From contig CBDUYN010000099.1 of NCBI GenBank assembly GCA_965371445.1, positions 1-37,062 on the forward strand: a stretch of DNA of 37,062 nucleotides. Reading direction: 5' to 3'. Source of the stretch: DASWIG01 sp965371445. Lineage in GTDB: Bacteria > Acidobacteriota > Thermoanaerobaculia > Multivoradales > J023. Shown here piece by piece: positions 24,281 through 32,300 of the stretch. The notes beneath the pieces are model-generated. The model had not been told where the DNA came from and did no database searches. It saw only the letters and a list, made by a program, of their open reading frames with translations. Both the position numbers and the translations under genes were made by a program. Numbering within the stretch: the first letter of the stretch is position 1; the number at the start of each line of letters is the position of its first letter.

Positions 24281-24660
24281 CGCTGGAGTAACTGCTCAGC
24301 CCGCTCAAGGATCTGACGTCCCTCACCTGGCTTCAGATGCCGACTCGCTTCGGCCCTGCTCCTCCAAGCGGCTGCCTCTTCTACTTGGAGCGCGTGCAGT
24401 TGTTCTCGTTTGTGCTCGATCTCGTCCGCCACCCCGGGATCTTTCGCCGACCGCGCCCGGAGATCCCGAATCTCGTCGTAGAGTTGGTCGATCTTTGCTT
24501 CGAGTGACTCCGAGGCGGGTCCGGTCGCCGAAAGGCCAAGATGCCGCAAGGTTCGTCTTAGGAGCTCGTTGGCCACCTCCTCCAGGCTCTGCCCTTGCTG
24601 CTGGCGAGCCAAGTCGAGAAGAGCGGCAACGTCGTCGTCCAAGGTGAGGGTTGCTCTCAT
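24277..24660 (-). CDS. Ribbon-helix-helix antitoxin-like protein with coiled-coil tail
   Basis: 127 aa. The N-terminus MRATLTLDDDVAALLDLARQ then QSLEEVANELLRRTL matches VapB-type ribbon-helix-helix DNA-binding antitoxins. The rest is a long charged coiled coil (LEAKIDQLYDEIRDLRARSA, EIEHKREQLHALQVEEAAAW), unusual for VapB, which normally ends in a short toxin-binding arm. The stop TGA overlaps the GTG start of the HNH gene (24277-24280), so the two are translationally coupled. A TATCCT hexamer ends six bases before the ATG and no Shine-Dalgarno is seen, so the message is probably leaderless. The protein could repress its own operon and neutralise or guide the HNH protein; this is inference. 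Confidence 0.75.
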   Translation of the reverse strand: MRATLTLDDDVAALLDLARQQQGQSLEEVANELLRRTLRHLGLSATGPASESLEAKIDQLYDEIRDLRARSAKDPGVADEIEHKREQLHALQVEEAAAWRSRAEASRHLKPGEGRQILERAEQLLQR

Positions 24661-24666
24661 GGGTTG

Positions 24667-24672
24667 AGGATA
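24667..24672 (-). promoter_or_regulatory. -10 candidate TATCCT, leaderless start of RHH-HNH operon
   Basis: On the minus strand TATCCT is followed by six bases (CAACCC) and then the ATG of the RHH gene. No Shine-Dalgarno. Confidence 0.4.
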
Positions 24673-24846
24673 TCGGATGTGGCCATCCCTGTCCAGGCCT
24701 TCTTCGCGGGGGAGGCCGGGGATTCCAAGCTCCCTTCCGCGGTCGTCCTCGGCGCTCCAGGTGCCGCCATAGCAGCGTCGTGGCGTCGCGCCAGGTCAGC
24801 TGCGTGGGGGGACGCTGGGGATGGTCGAGGTCCACCGGCGCTCCTT

Positions 24847-24875
24847 GGTCCCGCAGCCCTTCGACCAGCCCGACC
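24847..24875 (+). repeat. 29-bp fragment duplicated from the BNR-protein gene
   Basis: Identical over 29 bases to 23104-23132, in the coding part of the BNR remnant (encoding VPQPFDQPDL). The flanks differ. The region 24673-24942 otherwise contains no recognisable gene. Confidence 0.8.
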
Positions 24876-24942
24876 GGCGAAGAAATGAGGGGCTCTCAAA
24901 AGTTGGTGCCGACCGGGTCGAATGCCAGAACCCCTTGCACCG

Positions 24943-24948
24943 TATACT
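24943..24948 (+). promoter_or_regulatory. -10 candidate TATACT for the FtsH-like chimera
   Basis: TATACT in CCTTGCACCGTATACTCC, about 70 bases before TTG 25018, leaving a leader with Shine-Dalgarno GAGGAG. No good -35. Confidence 0.4.
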
Positions 24949-25017
24949 CCAAAGACGCCCGCACACGTCTATCGGCCCGCGAGGCCCGTCGCCGCGAACC
25001 GGAGAGGAGTAGAAGCC

Positions 25018-25605
25018 TTGAATTCCACAGTCAGATCCCTGATTTTCTGGATCGTCGTCTTCGGCTTGGTGGTGCTCCTGTGGCAGTCGTTCCAGGGCGG
25101 CGCGGGCCGACTCCCGGAGCTGAGCTTCACCGAGTTCCTCACAGCCGTCGAGGAAGGACGCGTCGAGCGAGTGACCCTACGCGGCGACGAGATCCGCGGC
25201 ATCCTCAACGACGGCACCGACTTCAGGACCTTCGCACCTGACTACCCCGGTCTCGTCGACAAGCTCACCGAGGCAGGCGTCATCATCCAGGCGAAGCCGC
25301 CAAGGGAGAATCCGCTCTTCGCCGTCTTCCTCACCTGGGGGCCGGTGCTCCTGATCGTCGGCCTGTGGATCTTCTTCATGCGACGATTTCGCTCCGGGGG
25401 ACGGAATGCCCTCTCGTCCATCCAGGACGAAGGCCGGCGGAATGGCCAGGTCAGCCTGCTGAAACGCCAGCTCGAGCAGCGCTTCGGCGACGTCCCGGAC
25501 TGGGCGATGAGCCGCCTGGAGGAAGCCGGATCCGACCAGTTGGAGCGCTGGGGCGAACGGGTCCTCGACGCCAGACGCCTTGAAGACGTCTTCGAAGAGC
25601 GGTAA
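25018..25605 (+). CDS. Chimera: FtsH N-terminal membrane region joined to a DUF4351-like tail
   Basis: 195 aa, TTG start at 25018 with GAGAGGAG nine bases upstream. Residues 6-24 and about 100-118 are transmembrane helices bracketing the FtsH extracytoplasmic domain (LPELSFTEFLTAVEEGRVER, LRGDEIRGILNDGTDFRTF). FFMRRFRSGGRNALS then matches FtsH right up to the point where FGKS and the AAA+ domain would follow. Instead come EGRRNGQVSLLKRQLEQRFG, VPDWAMSRLEEAGSDQLERW and ERVLDARRLEDVF, the DUF4351 tail usually found on Rpn-type transposase/nuclease proteins. The frame is intact across the join. There is no ATPase or zinc protease, so it is not a protease. It may be an accident of rearrangement, or a membrane protein that could interfere with FtsH assembly. 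Confidence 0.8.
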   Translation: MNSTVRSLIFWIVVFGLVVLLWQSFQGGAGRLPELSFTEFLTAVEEGRVERVTLRGDEIRGILNDGTDFRTFAPDYPGLVDKLTEAGVIIQAKPPRENPLFAVFLTWGPVLLIVGLWIFFMRRFRSGGRNALSSIQDEGRRNGQVSLLKRQLEQRFGDVPDWAMSRLEEAGSDQLERWGERVLDARRLEDVFEER

Positions 25606-25640
25606 TCTACGTGCCCGTCCGCTTCTTCCAATAGCCCTTG

Positions 25641-25680
25641 CCTTCGGTCCTACCCTCTTCGGCACTCTTGGATAAGATGC
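25641..25680 (+). repeat. Dispersed repeat, long form, supplying a -10 box
   Basis: CCTTCGGTCCTACCC, TCTTCGGCACTCTTGG, then ATAAGATGC. Matches 27719-27758 at 38 of 40 positions. Its TAAGAT (25673-25678) ends six bases before ATG 25685. Confidence 0.92.
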
Positions 25681-25684
25681 CCTC

Positions 25685-25876
25685 ATGTTGAGGCCATTTT
25701 TCGTCCTCGTCGGGATTGCCCTGGTGATCGGGACGCTGGCCGCCCAGGGCCAGGCCCCCGACGACGAGGAGCGAAAGTACCGCCGCGCGGCGACGCTCAA
25801 GGGCCTGGCCGTCGCGGAGATGGAGGAAGGCAACTACGGCGTCGTCGCGGGATACCTGGAATGCGGCTGGGTCTGA
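25685..25876 (+). pseudogene. Duplicated 5' end of the large TPR/FG-GAP gene
   Basis: 63 aa: a signal peptide (MLRPFFVLVGIALVIGTLAA) and the first TPR-like helix (YRRAATLKGLAVAEMEEGN). Bases 25698-25860 match 28806-28971 with a 3-base gap and about eight mismatches. It ends soon after the homology stops. ATG 25685 has a -10 in the repeat before it. It may preserve the original N-terminus of the large gene, which at 28571 has a different beginning. Confidence 0.85.
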
Positions 25877-25950
25877 CCCCTGACGAACCCTGCGCCGTCC
25901 CTCCGGGGCGAGGGCTCTGGCTGGAGGCGGCTCCATCTCTCTAACTAAAA

Positions 25951-27483
25951 CTAATCGATGTAGCCGAGGGACCTCAAGATCTCTTCCTGGCGATCTTCGT
26001 CCACCTCTTCAGCACGTTCGCTTTCGTGATAGGCTCGGAGCAACCGATCCCGATAGCTTCTCAAGTCGCGGAAAGCGCGCCGCTGCTCGCCGTCGGCGGA
26101 ATCGTAGCGGTTGTTCAGCTGCCAGGGATCCGATTCCAGGTCGAAGACCAGAGGCTGCAGCTCACCGTCCGGGTCGCGGCGCAGCTGATAGACCCGGTCT
26201 TTGTCACGCACCTGAACCCACATCAGCTCCGGGTCGATGCGGGGATGGAAGCTACGAAAAAGTCGCCACGGCTGCGATCTCCGGAAGAACACCTCGGGCA
26301 CCATGCTGGTGTGGCTGTAGGCCCGGAGCTCCTGCGGGGGCTCGAGACCCCGCAGGACGGCGGACAGATCCACACCCCCACGGTTCGTCCGGGAGGGCAG
26401 CGGACACCCCGCCAGACCGGCCACGGTTGGAAAGACGTCGATCGACCTGGTGACGCCCTCGTAAACGCCGGCGCCGAGCCGCAGGCCCGGGGCATGGATC
26501 AGCAGCGGGACGTTGAGCACTTCCGGCGCCAACTGATGGCCGTGGGACCATTTGAAATGGGTCCCTTCCCGGAAAAGCGTCTCGCCATGATCGGCGGTGA
26601 ACACGATGACACTGTCGTCGAAGAGCCCCCGGCGGCGGACCTCGTCCAGGATCCGGCCAAAAACCTGATCGAGACGATAGACGTTGGCGCTGTAGTAAAG
26701 CTCCAGCACCTCGATCATGTAGGCCAGTTGCTGGCCGGTCAAGCCCAGGCGCTCCGCCATTGCGGGAAAATCGTATGAGAGGCTCAGATAATTCTGGTGA
26801 TAGGTCTCGAAAGTACGCTGGAATCTTTCACGATCAGAGCGTACCCGACATCGATCCGGATAGCGATTGCAGAAAGATTCCACGGGCGCGAGATGATAGG
26901 GGCTGTGAGTGAGAGTGAAGCTCGTGTACAGGAAAGCCTTGTGCTCTCGGTCGTGCTGTAAACGATCGAGAACCTCGATCAGATGTGGATCGTCAGCGGT
27001 AGGCATCCGCTCGAAGACCTGGGAATCGTCGGCTCCCTGGGCGTAGTTGAATTCGCCCGAGGCCAGACGATGACCGAGCCAGGCGGTCACTTCGTAGCCG
27101 TGCCGGCGAAAAGTCTCGCCGATCAGCTCGATCTCCGGCCTCAGGACCGTTGGGTGAACGAAGACGCCGTGATGGTCGGCCTGCGATCCCGAAAAGATGG
27201 AAGCGAAGGCGGTTCCCGAATGCCCAGATTCGGTCTGGTGGCGCCGCAAGACCAGAGCGTTCCGCCGGAACTCTTCGAGGCGGGGCGTGAAGGTGACCTC
27301 GGGGTTGTAGGGTGAGAGAAAGTCCTTGTTCAGCGAGCAGGTGGCGTAGAGCAGAACCAGCCTGGGCGGTGAAGGGCTCGGGGCGGATCGCCCGCCGCAA
27401 CTCGAAAGCTGCAGCGCCAGGGCCAACGCCCCGCAGCTCGCGATCAGCCGGCCGGGCAAGAGCTTTCTTGTCACCTCGGGCAT
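25951..27483 (-). CDS. Sulfatase/alkaline-phosphatase-superfamily lipoprotein
   Basis: 510 aa from ATG 27483 (MPEVTRKLLPGRLIASCGAL); the frame is open a little further but this start fits the signal peptide. LQLSSC is a lipobox, so the protein is membrane-anchored outside the cytoplasm. Sulfatase landmarks: ESGHSGTAFASIFSG at the nucleophile site (no Cys/Ser-x-Pro-x-Arg, so no formylglycine is expected), VIVFTADHGETLFREGTHFK with the metal-binding DHGE, and SHGHQLAPEVLNVPLLIHAP. The end EEILRSLGYID is the usual terminal motif in this group. The substrate could be a sulfate or phosphate ester or phosphonate; it cannot be told from sequence. The frame is intact among fragments. Confidence 0.88.
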   Translation of the reverse strand: MPEVTRKLLPGRLIASCGALALALQLSSCGGRSAPSPSPPRLVLLYATCSLNKDFLSPYNPEVTFTPRLEEFRRNALVLRRHQTESGHSGTAFASIFSGSQADHHGVFVHPTVLRPEIELIGETFRRHGYEVTAWLGHRLASGEFNYAQGADDSQVFERMPTADDPHLIEVLDRLQHDREHKAFLYTSFTLTHSPYHLAPVESFCNRYPDRCRVRSDRERFQRTFETYHQNYLSLSYDFPAMAERLGLTGQQLAYMIEVLELYYSANVYRLDQVFGRILDEVRRRGLFDDSVIVFTADHGETLFREGTHFKWSHGHQLAPEVLNVPLLIHAPGLRLGAGVYEGVTRSIDVFPTVAGLAGCPLPSRTNRGGVDLSAVLRGLEPPQELRAYSHTSMVPEVFFRRSQPWRLFRSFHPRIDPELMWVQVRDKDRVYQLRRDPDGELQPLVFDLESDPWQLNNRYDSADGEQRRAFRDLRSYRDRLLRAYHESERAEEVDEDRQEEILRSLGYID

Positions 27484-27487
27484 GGGC

Positions 27488-27718
27488 CTACGATACCACC
27501 TCCTCGCCCGTCGCATCCCGGACCGCCCCCACCAGGACGTACTCGCCGGGATTCAATCCCCGGGTCCCGAGACGCGCCGCAACGGAATGCACGCCCTCCC
27601 CCCGCCGTCGGCTTCTCCAGCCGCAGGACGGCCTTGGTGACCGGCGCTCCCTCGGCCGGCGTCACCCGGGCGCTGAGCTCGACGTCGTCCGCCAGGTTGA
27701 TCCCCTGCAGGTAGCCCT
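27488..27718 (-). pseudogene. C-terminal fragment of a secreted beta-rich (possibly VWFA-related) protein
   Basis: The minus strand reads GINLADDVELSARVTPAEGA, VTKAVLRLEKP, then after a frameshift near 27600 LGTRGLNPGEYVLVGAVRDA and a stop at 27488. The PGEYVL...VRDATG ending is common at the C-terminus of large secreted acidobacterial proteins. The 5' side is cut exactly at the dispersed repeat 27719. Family assignment is tentative. Confidence 0.5.
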
Positions 27719-27758
27719 CCTTCGGTCCCACCTTCTTCGGCACTCTTGGATAAGATGC
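27719..27758 (+). repeat. Dispersed repeat, long form
   Basis: CCTTCGGTCCCACCT, TCTTCGGCACTCTTGG, then ATAAGATGC. Almost identical to 25641-25680. It forms the 5' break of the secreted-protein fragment. Confidence 0.92.
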
Positions 27759-27773
27759 GAGGACCGCCTGCCG

Positions 27774-27912
27774 TACCACCCACTTCGGCAGAGCTCCGCT
27801 TCGGCAGAGTCCGCAGAGCTCCACTTCGGCAGAGCTCCTTCGGCAGCGGCAGAGCAGAGCTCAGCGGCAGAGCAGAGCTCCACCCACTTCGGCAGAGTCC
27901 GCAGAGTTCCAG
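27774..27912 (+). repeat. Degenerate tandem array of the TTCGGCAGAG core
   Basis: It starts with TACCACCCACTTCGGCAGAG and then repeats TTCGGCAGAGCTCC, TTCGGCAGAGTCCGCAGAG, AGCGGCAGAGCAGAGCTC and similar units about eight times, ending with a second full CCACCCACTTCGGCAGAG (27889-27906). The unit is the 3' half of the dispersed repeat, expanded locally. It sits between the secreted-protein fragment and the truncated sensor gene. Confidence 0.9.
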
Positions 27913-27992
27913 ACAGCCTCTTCCTCCCAGCGCCCAGGGACTGTGACGAGCTTACCCGCTTTGCCGGACCCGGCACAGGCGGGCTTGTCGCG

Positions 27993-28505
27993 CTAGGAGG
28001 ACGTTGGATCGCAGCCGAGCCAGAGAAAGGCGAGGACCTGACCGTCGCCGTCGACGAGCGGACCGGCGACTTCCCAAAAGTCCTCGGAGCGCCGCTTGGC
28101 GACTGCTTCCGCCGTCTCGAGGACCCAGCGCGCGTCTGCGCCGGCGCGGCCGAGGGTCTCGAGCTTGCGGTCGCTCGTCGCCAGCACCGTGCCGTCGGGA
28201 AGGAAGACGTGAGCGAAGTCGACCTTCTCGACGCGGAGCAGCTCCGCGACGGCGGCGTCCACATAGGTCCGGCCGCCGCCCACGGCGGGATAGATCCCCG
28301 CCGCGAAACCCTCGAACAGGGACACCGCCACGGTTTCCGCCGTGGCCTCGGTGGCCGAAACCTGCTCCTGGCGGATCGTCTCCACCTCCGTCGCCCTACG
28401 GTACTCCTGGACGTACCACACGGCGACGGCCGCGGCGATCAAGAGGACGCCGGCAAAAAGCTCCCAGCCCAGGCGCCGCCAGCTCGAAGTGGATGCATCG
28501 TTCAT
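27993..28505 (-). CDS. Membrane-anchored sensor domain, truncated receptor
   Basis: 170 aa. ATG 28505 follows GAGGAGAAAGACAG. A transmembrane helix (residues 14-32, LFAGVLLIAAAVAVWYV) is followed by an extracytoplasmic domain with TAETVAVSLFEGFAAGI and KVDFAHVFLPDGTVLATSD, the look of a single-helix CACHE/PAS-like sensor seen in histidine kinases, chemoreceptors and phosphatases. After VDGDGQVLAFLWLG it ends with CDPTSS, with no second helix, HAMP or output domain. The downstream side runs toward the tandem repeat array, so the gene has probably lost its 3' part. It is divergent from the large TPR gene. Confidence 0.65.
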   Translation of the reverse strand: MNDASTSSWRRLGWELFAGVLLIAAAVAVWYVQEYRRATEVETIRQEQVSATEATAETVAVSLFEGFAAGIYPAVGGGRTYVDAAVAELLRVEKVDFAHVFLPDGTVLATSDRKLETLGRAGADARWVLETAEAVAKRRSEDFWEVAGPLVDGDGQVLAFLWLGCDPTSS

Positions 28506-28558
28506 CTGTCTTTCTCCTCTAAGTTCTCGGACGGATCAGGCCACCGGTTCCGGCCTGC

Positions 28559-28564
28559 TAGAAT
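28559..28564 (+). promoter_or_regulatory. -10 box TAGAAT, leaderless start candidate
   Basis: TAGAAT ends six bases before ATG 28571; no Shine-Dalgarno. Lies in the 65-bp divergent gap with the sensor gene. Confidence 0.45.
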
Positions 28565-28570
28565 CGGATC

Positions 28571-31500
28571 ATGAACCGCAAGCGTAACCCGACTCTGGGT
28601 GCCCGGCCGGGAACGCTGGTCCCCGCCTCTGACCGTACCATCCCGACTCGCCCGCCCTCTGTCGTGCCACCCACTTTGGCTCGTCCCTGCTGGCGGAGCG
28701 ACCCCGGCCAGTCGCAGGTCTTCCAGGCGTCATCAAGCGCGATGGGGCGACGAGCGCGCCGTCACCGCCGAGGGCGATGCCAAGGCGAGCGTCGAAGACG
28801 GCCACTTTTCGTCCTCGTCGGGATTGCCCTGGTGGTGATCGGGTCGCTGGCGGCCCAAGGCCAGGCCCCCGACGACGAGGAGCGAAAGTACCGCCGTGCG
28901 GCGACGCTCAAGGGCCTGGCCGTCGCGGAGATGGAGGAAGGCAACTACGACGTCGCCGCGGGATACCTGGAGGAGATCGCGGAGCTCCTGCCTGAAAACC
29001 TCTTGCCGCCGCTCAACCTGGCGATCTGCCACTTCCAGACCGGCCGGCACAACGAGGCCCACCGACAGGTCGACAAGGCACGCCGTCTCGCTCCGTCGAA
29101 CCCGCGGGTGCTCTACACCCTGGCCAGGATCCTCGAGCGGGAGGGCGCGGACGAGCCGCTGTGGCGCGAGGTCCTCGAGCGTTTCGCCGCCGCCCACCCC
29201 TTCGACCCGCGGCCCCTCTTCCTCCATGCGCGAGGGCTCGCCCTACGCCAGCGGTTCGCCGACGCGGTGCCGTTGCTCGCCGGCGCGGTCGACCTCGAGC
29301 CGGAGAACCTGGTGCTGCTCCTCGAGCTCCTGGTCGCCGCGGGCTCGGCCGGCCTCGTCGAGGAGACCGCCGACGCCCTCGACGCTGTCGATGACCGTCT
29401 GGGCGGCTTCGACGCCACAGCAGAGCCCTTTGCCATGCGGTTGCGCCGCTCCCTGGCCGCGGGCGAGAGCGACGCTTTGCGGGTCCCGTGCCGCGTCCTG
29501 CAAAACGTCTTGCGGCCGACCCAGCCGTACCAGGCGGGTCTCGACCCGCTGATCGGCCGGCGCGCCACGATACCCCAGCTCTTTCCCCAGCTCGACTTCG
29601 ATCCGCCCTTGCCGCAGAGCCCCCGCGCTGGCCAGGACATTGCGTTCGTCTTCACCGACGCGACGGCGTCGAGCGGTCTCGCACAGCTGCCGCCACCGGA
29701 GCGCATCGCCCCGGCGAGGGTCCCGGGAGTCGACGACTGGCTCTACCTGAGCGACGGCAAAGTGCGTCGGGTCTCCTGGAGCCAGGGCGCCTTCAGCGCC
29801 CGCGAGCTCGCCGTCGAGCCGGCGGCGCGAGGCTTCGTCCTGAGCTTCGACGTCGACCAGGATCAGTCGAGCGACCTGATCGCCGCCGACGCCGACGCGG
29901 GAATCCGGCTCTACACCGGCGTTGCCGGCGGCGGCTGGAGGCGCGGCGTCCCGGTGCTTGTGCCACTGGCGAGCGCCGGGCTCGCCAGCGTCTACGCGCT
30001 CGACCTCGATCACGAGGGCGACCTCGACCTCTTCGTCGCCCGTCGCGGCCACGCCGACCTCTACCTGCAAAACAACGGCGAGGGCAACTGGCTCGAGAGG
30101 GCCGGGGAGCTGGGCCTCGCCGGTGGCGAGCGCGACACGACCGCCGTCGCCACGGCCGACTTCGACGACGACGGCGATCTCGACCTCGTGATCTGCCACG
30201 GCGACGCTCTGCGCCTCTATCTCAACCAGCGCTCCGGCCCCTTCCTCGACGCCTCGGCGCGCTACGGCGTCGACGGCGTCAGGAAGGCTCGCGGAGCTCG
30301 CGCCGCCGACCTGGACAACGACGGGCTCGTCGACCTCCTGCTGTGGGGTGAGACCGGTGGCGTGCTCCTGGTCAACCACCAGCGCCGTGCCTTCCGGCCG
30401 CGCGTCCTGCCGGAGCCGATGGCCGGCACCCCCTGGCTCGGCGCCGCGGTCGCCGACTTCGACAACGACGGCGACCTCGACGTCGTCGCGGCCCTCGAAA
30501 CGGGAGCCGTCTTCGCCCGCAACCGCAACGGCTCCTTCGAGATCGACGACGTCGGCCTTCCCGCGGCTGCGGTCCGCACCCTGGAAGCCGGCGACTTCGA
30601 CGACGACGGCGACCTCGACCTGCTGGCTCTCGGCGACAAGGGCGCTCTCTTCTGGCGCAACGACGGCGGCAACCGCAACCACTGGCTGCGTCTGACCCTG
30701 CGCGGCAAGAACGACAACAACGCCAAGAACAACACCCAGGGCCTCTACGCCAGGATCGAAGCGCGCGTCGCCGGCTCGTACCAGGCGATCCTCGGCAACG
30801 GCGGCGTCAACCACCTCGGCCTCGGCGCCGAGCGCGAAGCGGAGGTGATCCGGGTGGTGTGGACCAACGGCCTGCCGCAGACCTGGCGGCGGGTGGCCGG
30901 CGACCGCACCCTGGTCGAGGAGCAGGTGCTCAAAGGCTCCTGTCCCTTCCTCTACACCTGGGACGGCGAGACCTTCGTCTTCCACACCGACCTGATGTGG
31001 CGCTCACCCCTGGGCATGATCACCGACGACGGCCGCGCCGCGCCCCACCAGTCGGCCCGCGACTACGTCCTCATCCCCGGCGCGGCGCTACGGCCGTCAG
31101 GCGGCGAGCTCTGGCTGCAGATCACCGGCGAGCTGTGGGAGGCGGTCTATCTCGACCGGATCGAGCTTCTGGCCGTCGACCATCCGGCCGCCGCGGAGCT
31201 GGTGGTAGACGAGAAGCTCACCCCACCGCCCTATCCCCGCGAGGCGCCGCTCCACTGGCTCGGCGAGCGGCTCGCGCCCGCCGCCGCTTCCGACCACGCC
31301 GGCCGCGACGTCCTCGCCCGGGTGCGCCGGCGCGACGGGATCTACGTCGACGACCTGCCCCTCGAGCGCTACCAGGGACTGACCCGGGGACACCACCTCG
31401 AGCTGACCTTCGACGCGGTGCCCGCCAACGAGCGCCTGCGCCTCGTCGTCTGGGGATGGATCTTTCCCACCGACACGTCGATCAACTTCGCTCTGGCGCA

Positions 31501-32242
31501 GAATCCGAGCCTCGGCCAGCGTCCGCCGCGTCTCGAGCTCCGGCAAGCGGACGGCAGCTGGCGAACGCTGGTGCCGTGGCTCGGCCTTCCCAACGGCAAG
31601 CGCAAGGCGGTGGTGACCGAGCTGACCGGTCTCTTGCCGCCGGGGCGCGTGCGGTTGCGCATCGCCACCAACTTGCAGATCTACTGGGACGCCGCGGTGC
31701 TGGCGGTGGGCGAGCCGGAGCTCCGGCCGCTTCGAACCCGCCTCGAGCTACGCGGGGCGGACTTCCACTACCGTGGATTCTCGCGGCTCTACCGGGAGTC
31801 GCCGTCGTCGCCCCACCTCTTCGACTACGATCGCGTCGCGACGTCTCCTCCCTTCCGGGAGATGGCCGGACGCTACACCCGCTACGGACCGGTCGACGAG
31901 CTCCTCGTCGCCGAGGACGACTGCTACGTAGTTTTCGGCGCCGGCGACGAGCTCAGCCTGCGGTTCGCGACCTTGCCGCCCCCGCCCGCCGGCTGGCGGC
32001 GGGACTACGTGCTTTACAGCGACGGCTGGGTCAAGGACGGCGACGTCCACACGGTCCACTCGCAGACCGTCGAGCCGCGGCCATACCACGGCATGAGCTC
32101 CTATCCCGACCGTCCCGAGCACCGCTTTCCGCGCACAGAGGCCCAGCGGGAGTGCGTGGAGCGCTATCAGAGGCGTTGGGTGACGGACTCGCGGTTTCGG
32201 GACGGATTGAAGCTCAAGGAGGTCACCAACCATGAGTACTAA
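28571..32242 (+). CDS. Large TPR + FG-GAP/ASPIC-UnbV secreted protein
   Basis: 1223 aa from ATG 28571. The first 75 residues are basic and low-complexity, and include a dispersed-repeat copy (28664-28680); the duplicate at 25685 suggests the ancestral protein began just before the signal peptide RRPLFVLVGIALVVIGSLAA. ATG 28742 is an alternative start. TPR helices occupy about 95-300 (YRRAATLKGLAVAEMEEGN, FADAVPLLAGAVDLEPENLV). FG-GAP blades with calcium loops lie at 415-700 (DLDHEGDLDLFV, DFDDDGDLDLVI, DLDNDGLVDLLL, DFDNDGDLDVVA, DFDDDGDLDLLA), then an ASPIC/UnbV-like part (VIRVVWTNGLPQTW). The last 420 residues form a distinct domain starting SCPFLYTWDGETFVFHTDLM, conserved in large acidobacterial proteins but of unknown function. 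The frame is intact. Confidence 0.9.
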   Translation: MNRKRNPTLGARPGTLVPASDRTIPTRPPSVVPPTLARPCWRSDPGQSQVFQASSSAMGRRARRHRRGRCQGERRRRPLFVLVGIALVVIGSLAAQGQAPDDEERKYRRAATLKGLAVAEMEEGNYDVAAGYLEEIAELLPENLLPPLNLAICHFQTGRHNEAHRQVDKARRLAPSNPRVLYTLARILEREGADEPLWREVLERFAAAHPFDPRPLFLHARGLALRQRFADAVPLLAGAVDLEPENLVLLLELLVAAGSAGLVEETADALDAVDDRLGGFDATAEPFAMRLRRSLAAGESDALRVPCRVLQNVLRPTQPYQAGLDPLIGRRATIPQLFPQLDFDPPLPQSPRAGQDIAFVFTDATASSGLAQLPPPERIAPARVPGVDDWLYLSDGKVRRVSWSQGAFSARELAVEPAARGFVLSFDVDQDQSSDLIAADADAGIRLYTGVAGGGWRRGVPVLVPLASAGLASVYALDLDHEGDLDLFVARRGHADLYLQNNGEGNWLERAGELGLAGGERDTTAVATADFDDDGDLDLVICHGDALRLYLNQRSGPFLDASARYGVDGVRKARGARAADLDNDGLVDLLLWGETGGVLLVNHQRRAFRPRVLPEPMAGTPWLGAAVADFDNDGDLDVVAALETGAVFARNRNGSFEIDDVGLPAAAVRTLEAGDFDDDGDLDLLALGDKGALFWRNDGGNRNHWLRLTLRGKNDNNAKNNTQGLYARIEARVAGSYQAILGNGGVNHLGLGAEREAEVIRVVWTNGLPQTWRRVAGDRTLVEEQVLKGSCPFLYTWDGETFVFHTDLMWRSPLGMITDDGRAAPHQSARDYVLIPGAALRPSGGELWLQITGELWEAVYLDRIELLAVDHPAAAELVVDEKLTPPPYPREAPLHWLGERLAPAAASDHAGRDVLARVRRRDGIYVDDLPLERYQGLTRGHHLELTFDAVPANERLRLVVWGWIFPTDTSINFALAQNPSLGQRPPRLELRQADGSWRTLVPWLGLPNGKRKAVVTELTGLLPPGRVRLRIATNLQIYWDAAVLAVGEPELRPLRTRLELRGADFHYRGFSRLYRESPSSPHLFDYDRVATSPPFREMAGRYTRYGPVDELLVAEDDCYVVFGAGDELSLRFATLPPPPAGWRRDYVLYSDGWVKDGDVHTVHSQTVEPRPYHGMSSYPDRPEHRFPRTEAQRECVERYQRRWVTDSRFRDGLKLKEVTNHEY
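28664..28680 (+). repeat. Dispersed repeat core inside a coding frame
   Basis: GTGCCACCCACTTTGGC lies within the N-terminal extension of the large TPR gene, encoding the VPPTLA segment. Confidence 0.7.
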
Positions 32243-32300
32243 GAACACGTCCGAGACGCCTTCGTAGGTATCGGCCTGACCGTCTCGGAGTTGGCTAAGT

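Noticed and set aside
29243..30985. A 580-aa minus-strand open frame within the large TPR gene
   Set aside because: Same antisense effect of FG-GAP repeats; no family resemblance and no start signal.
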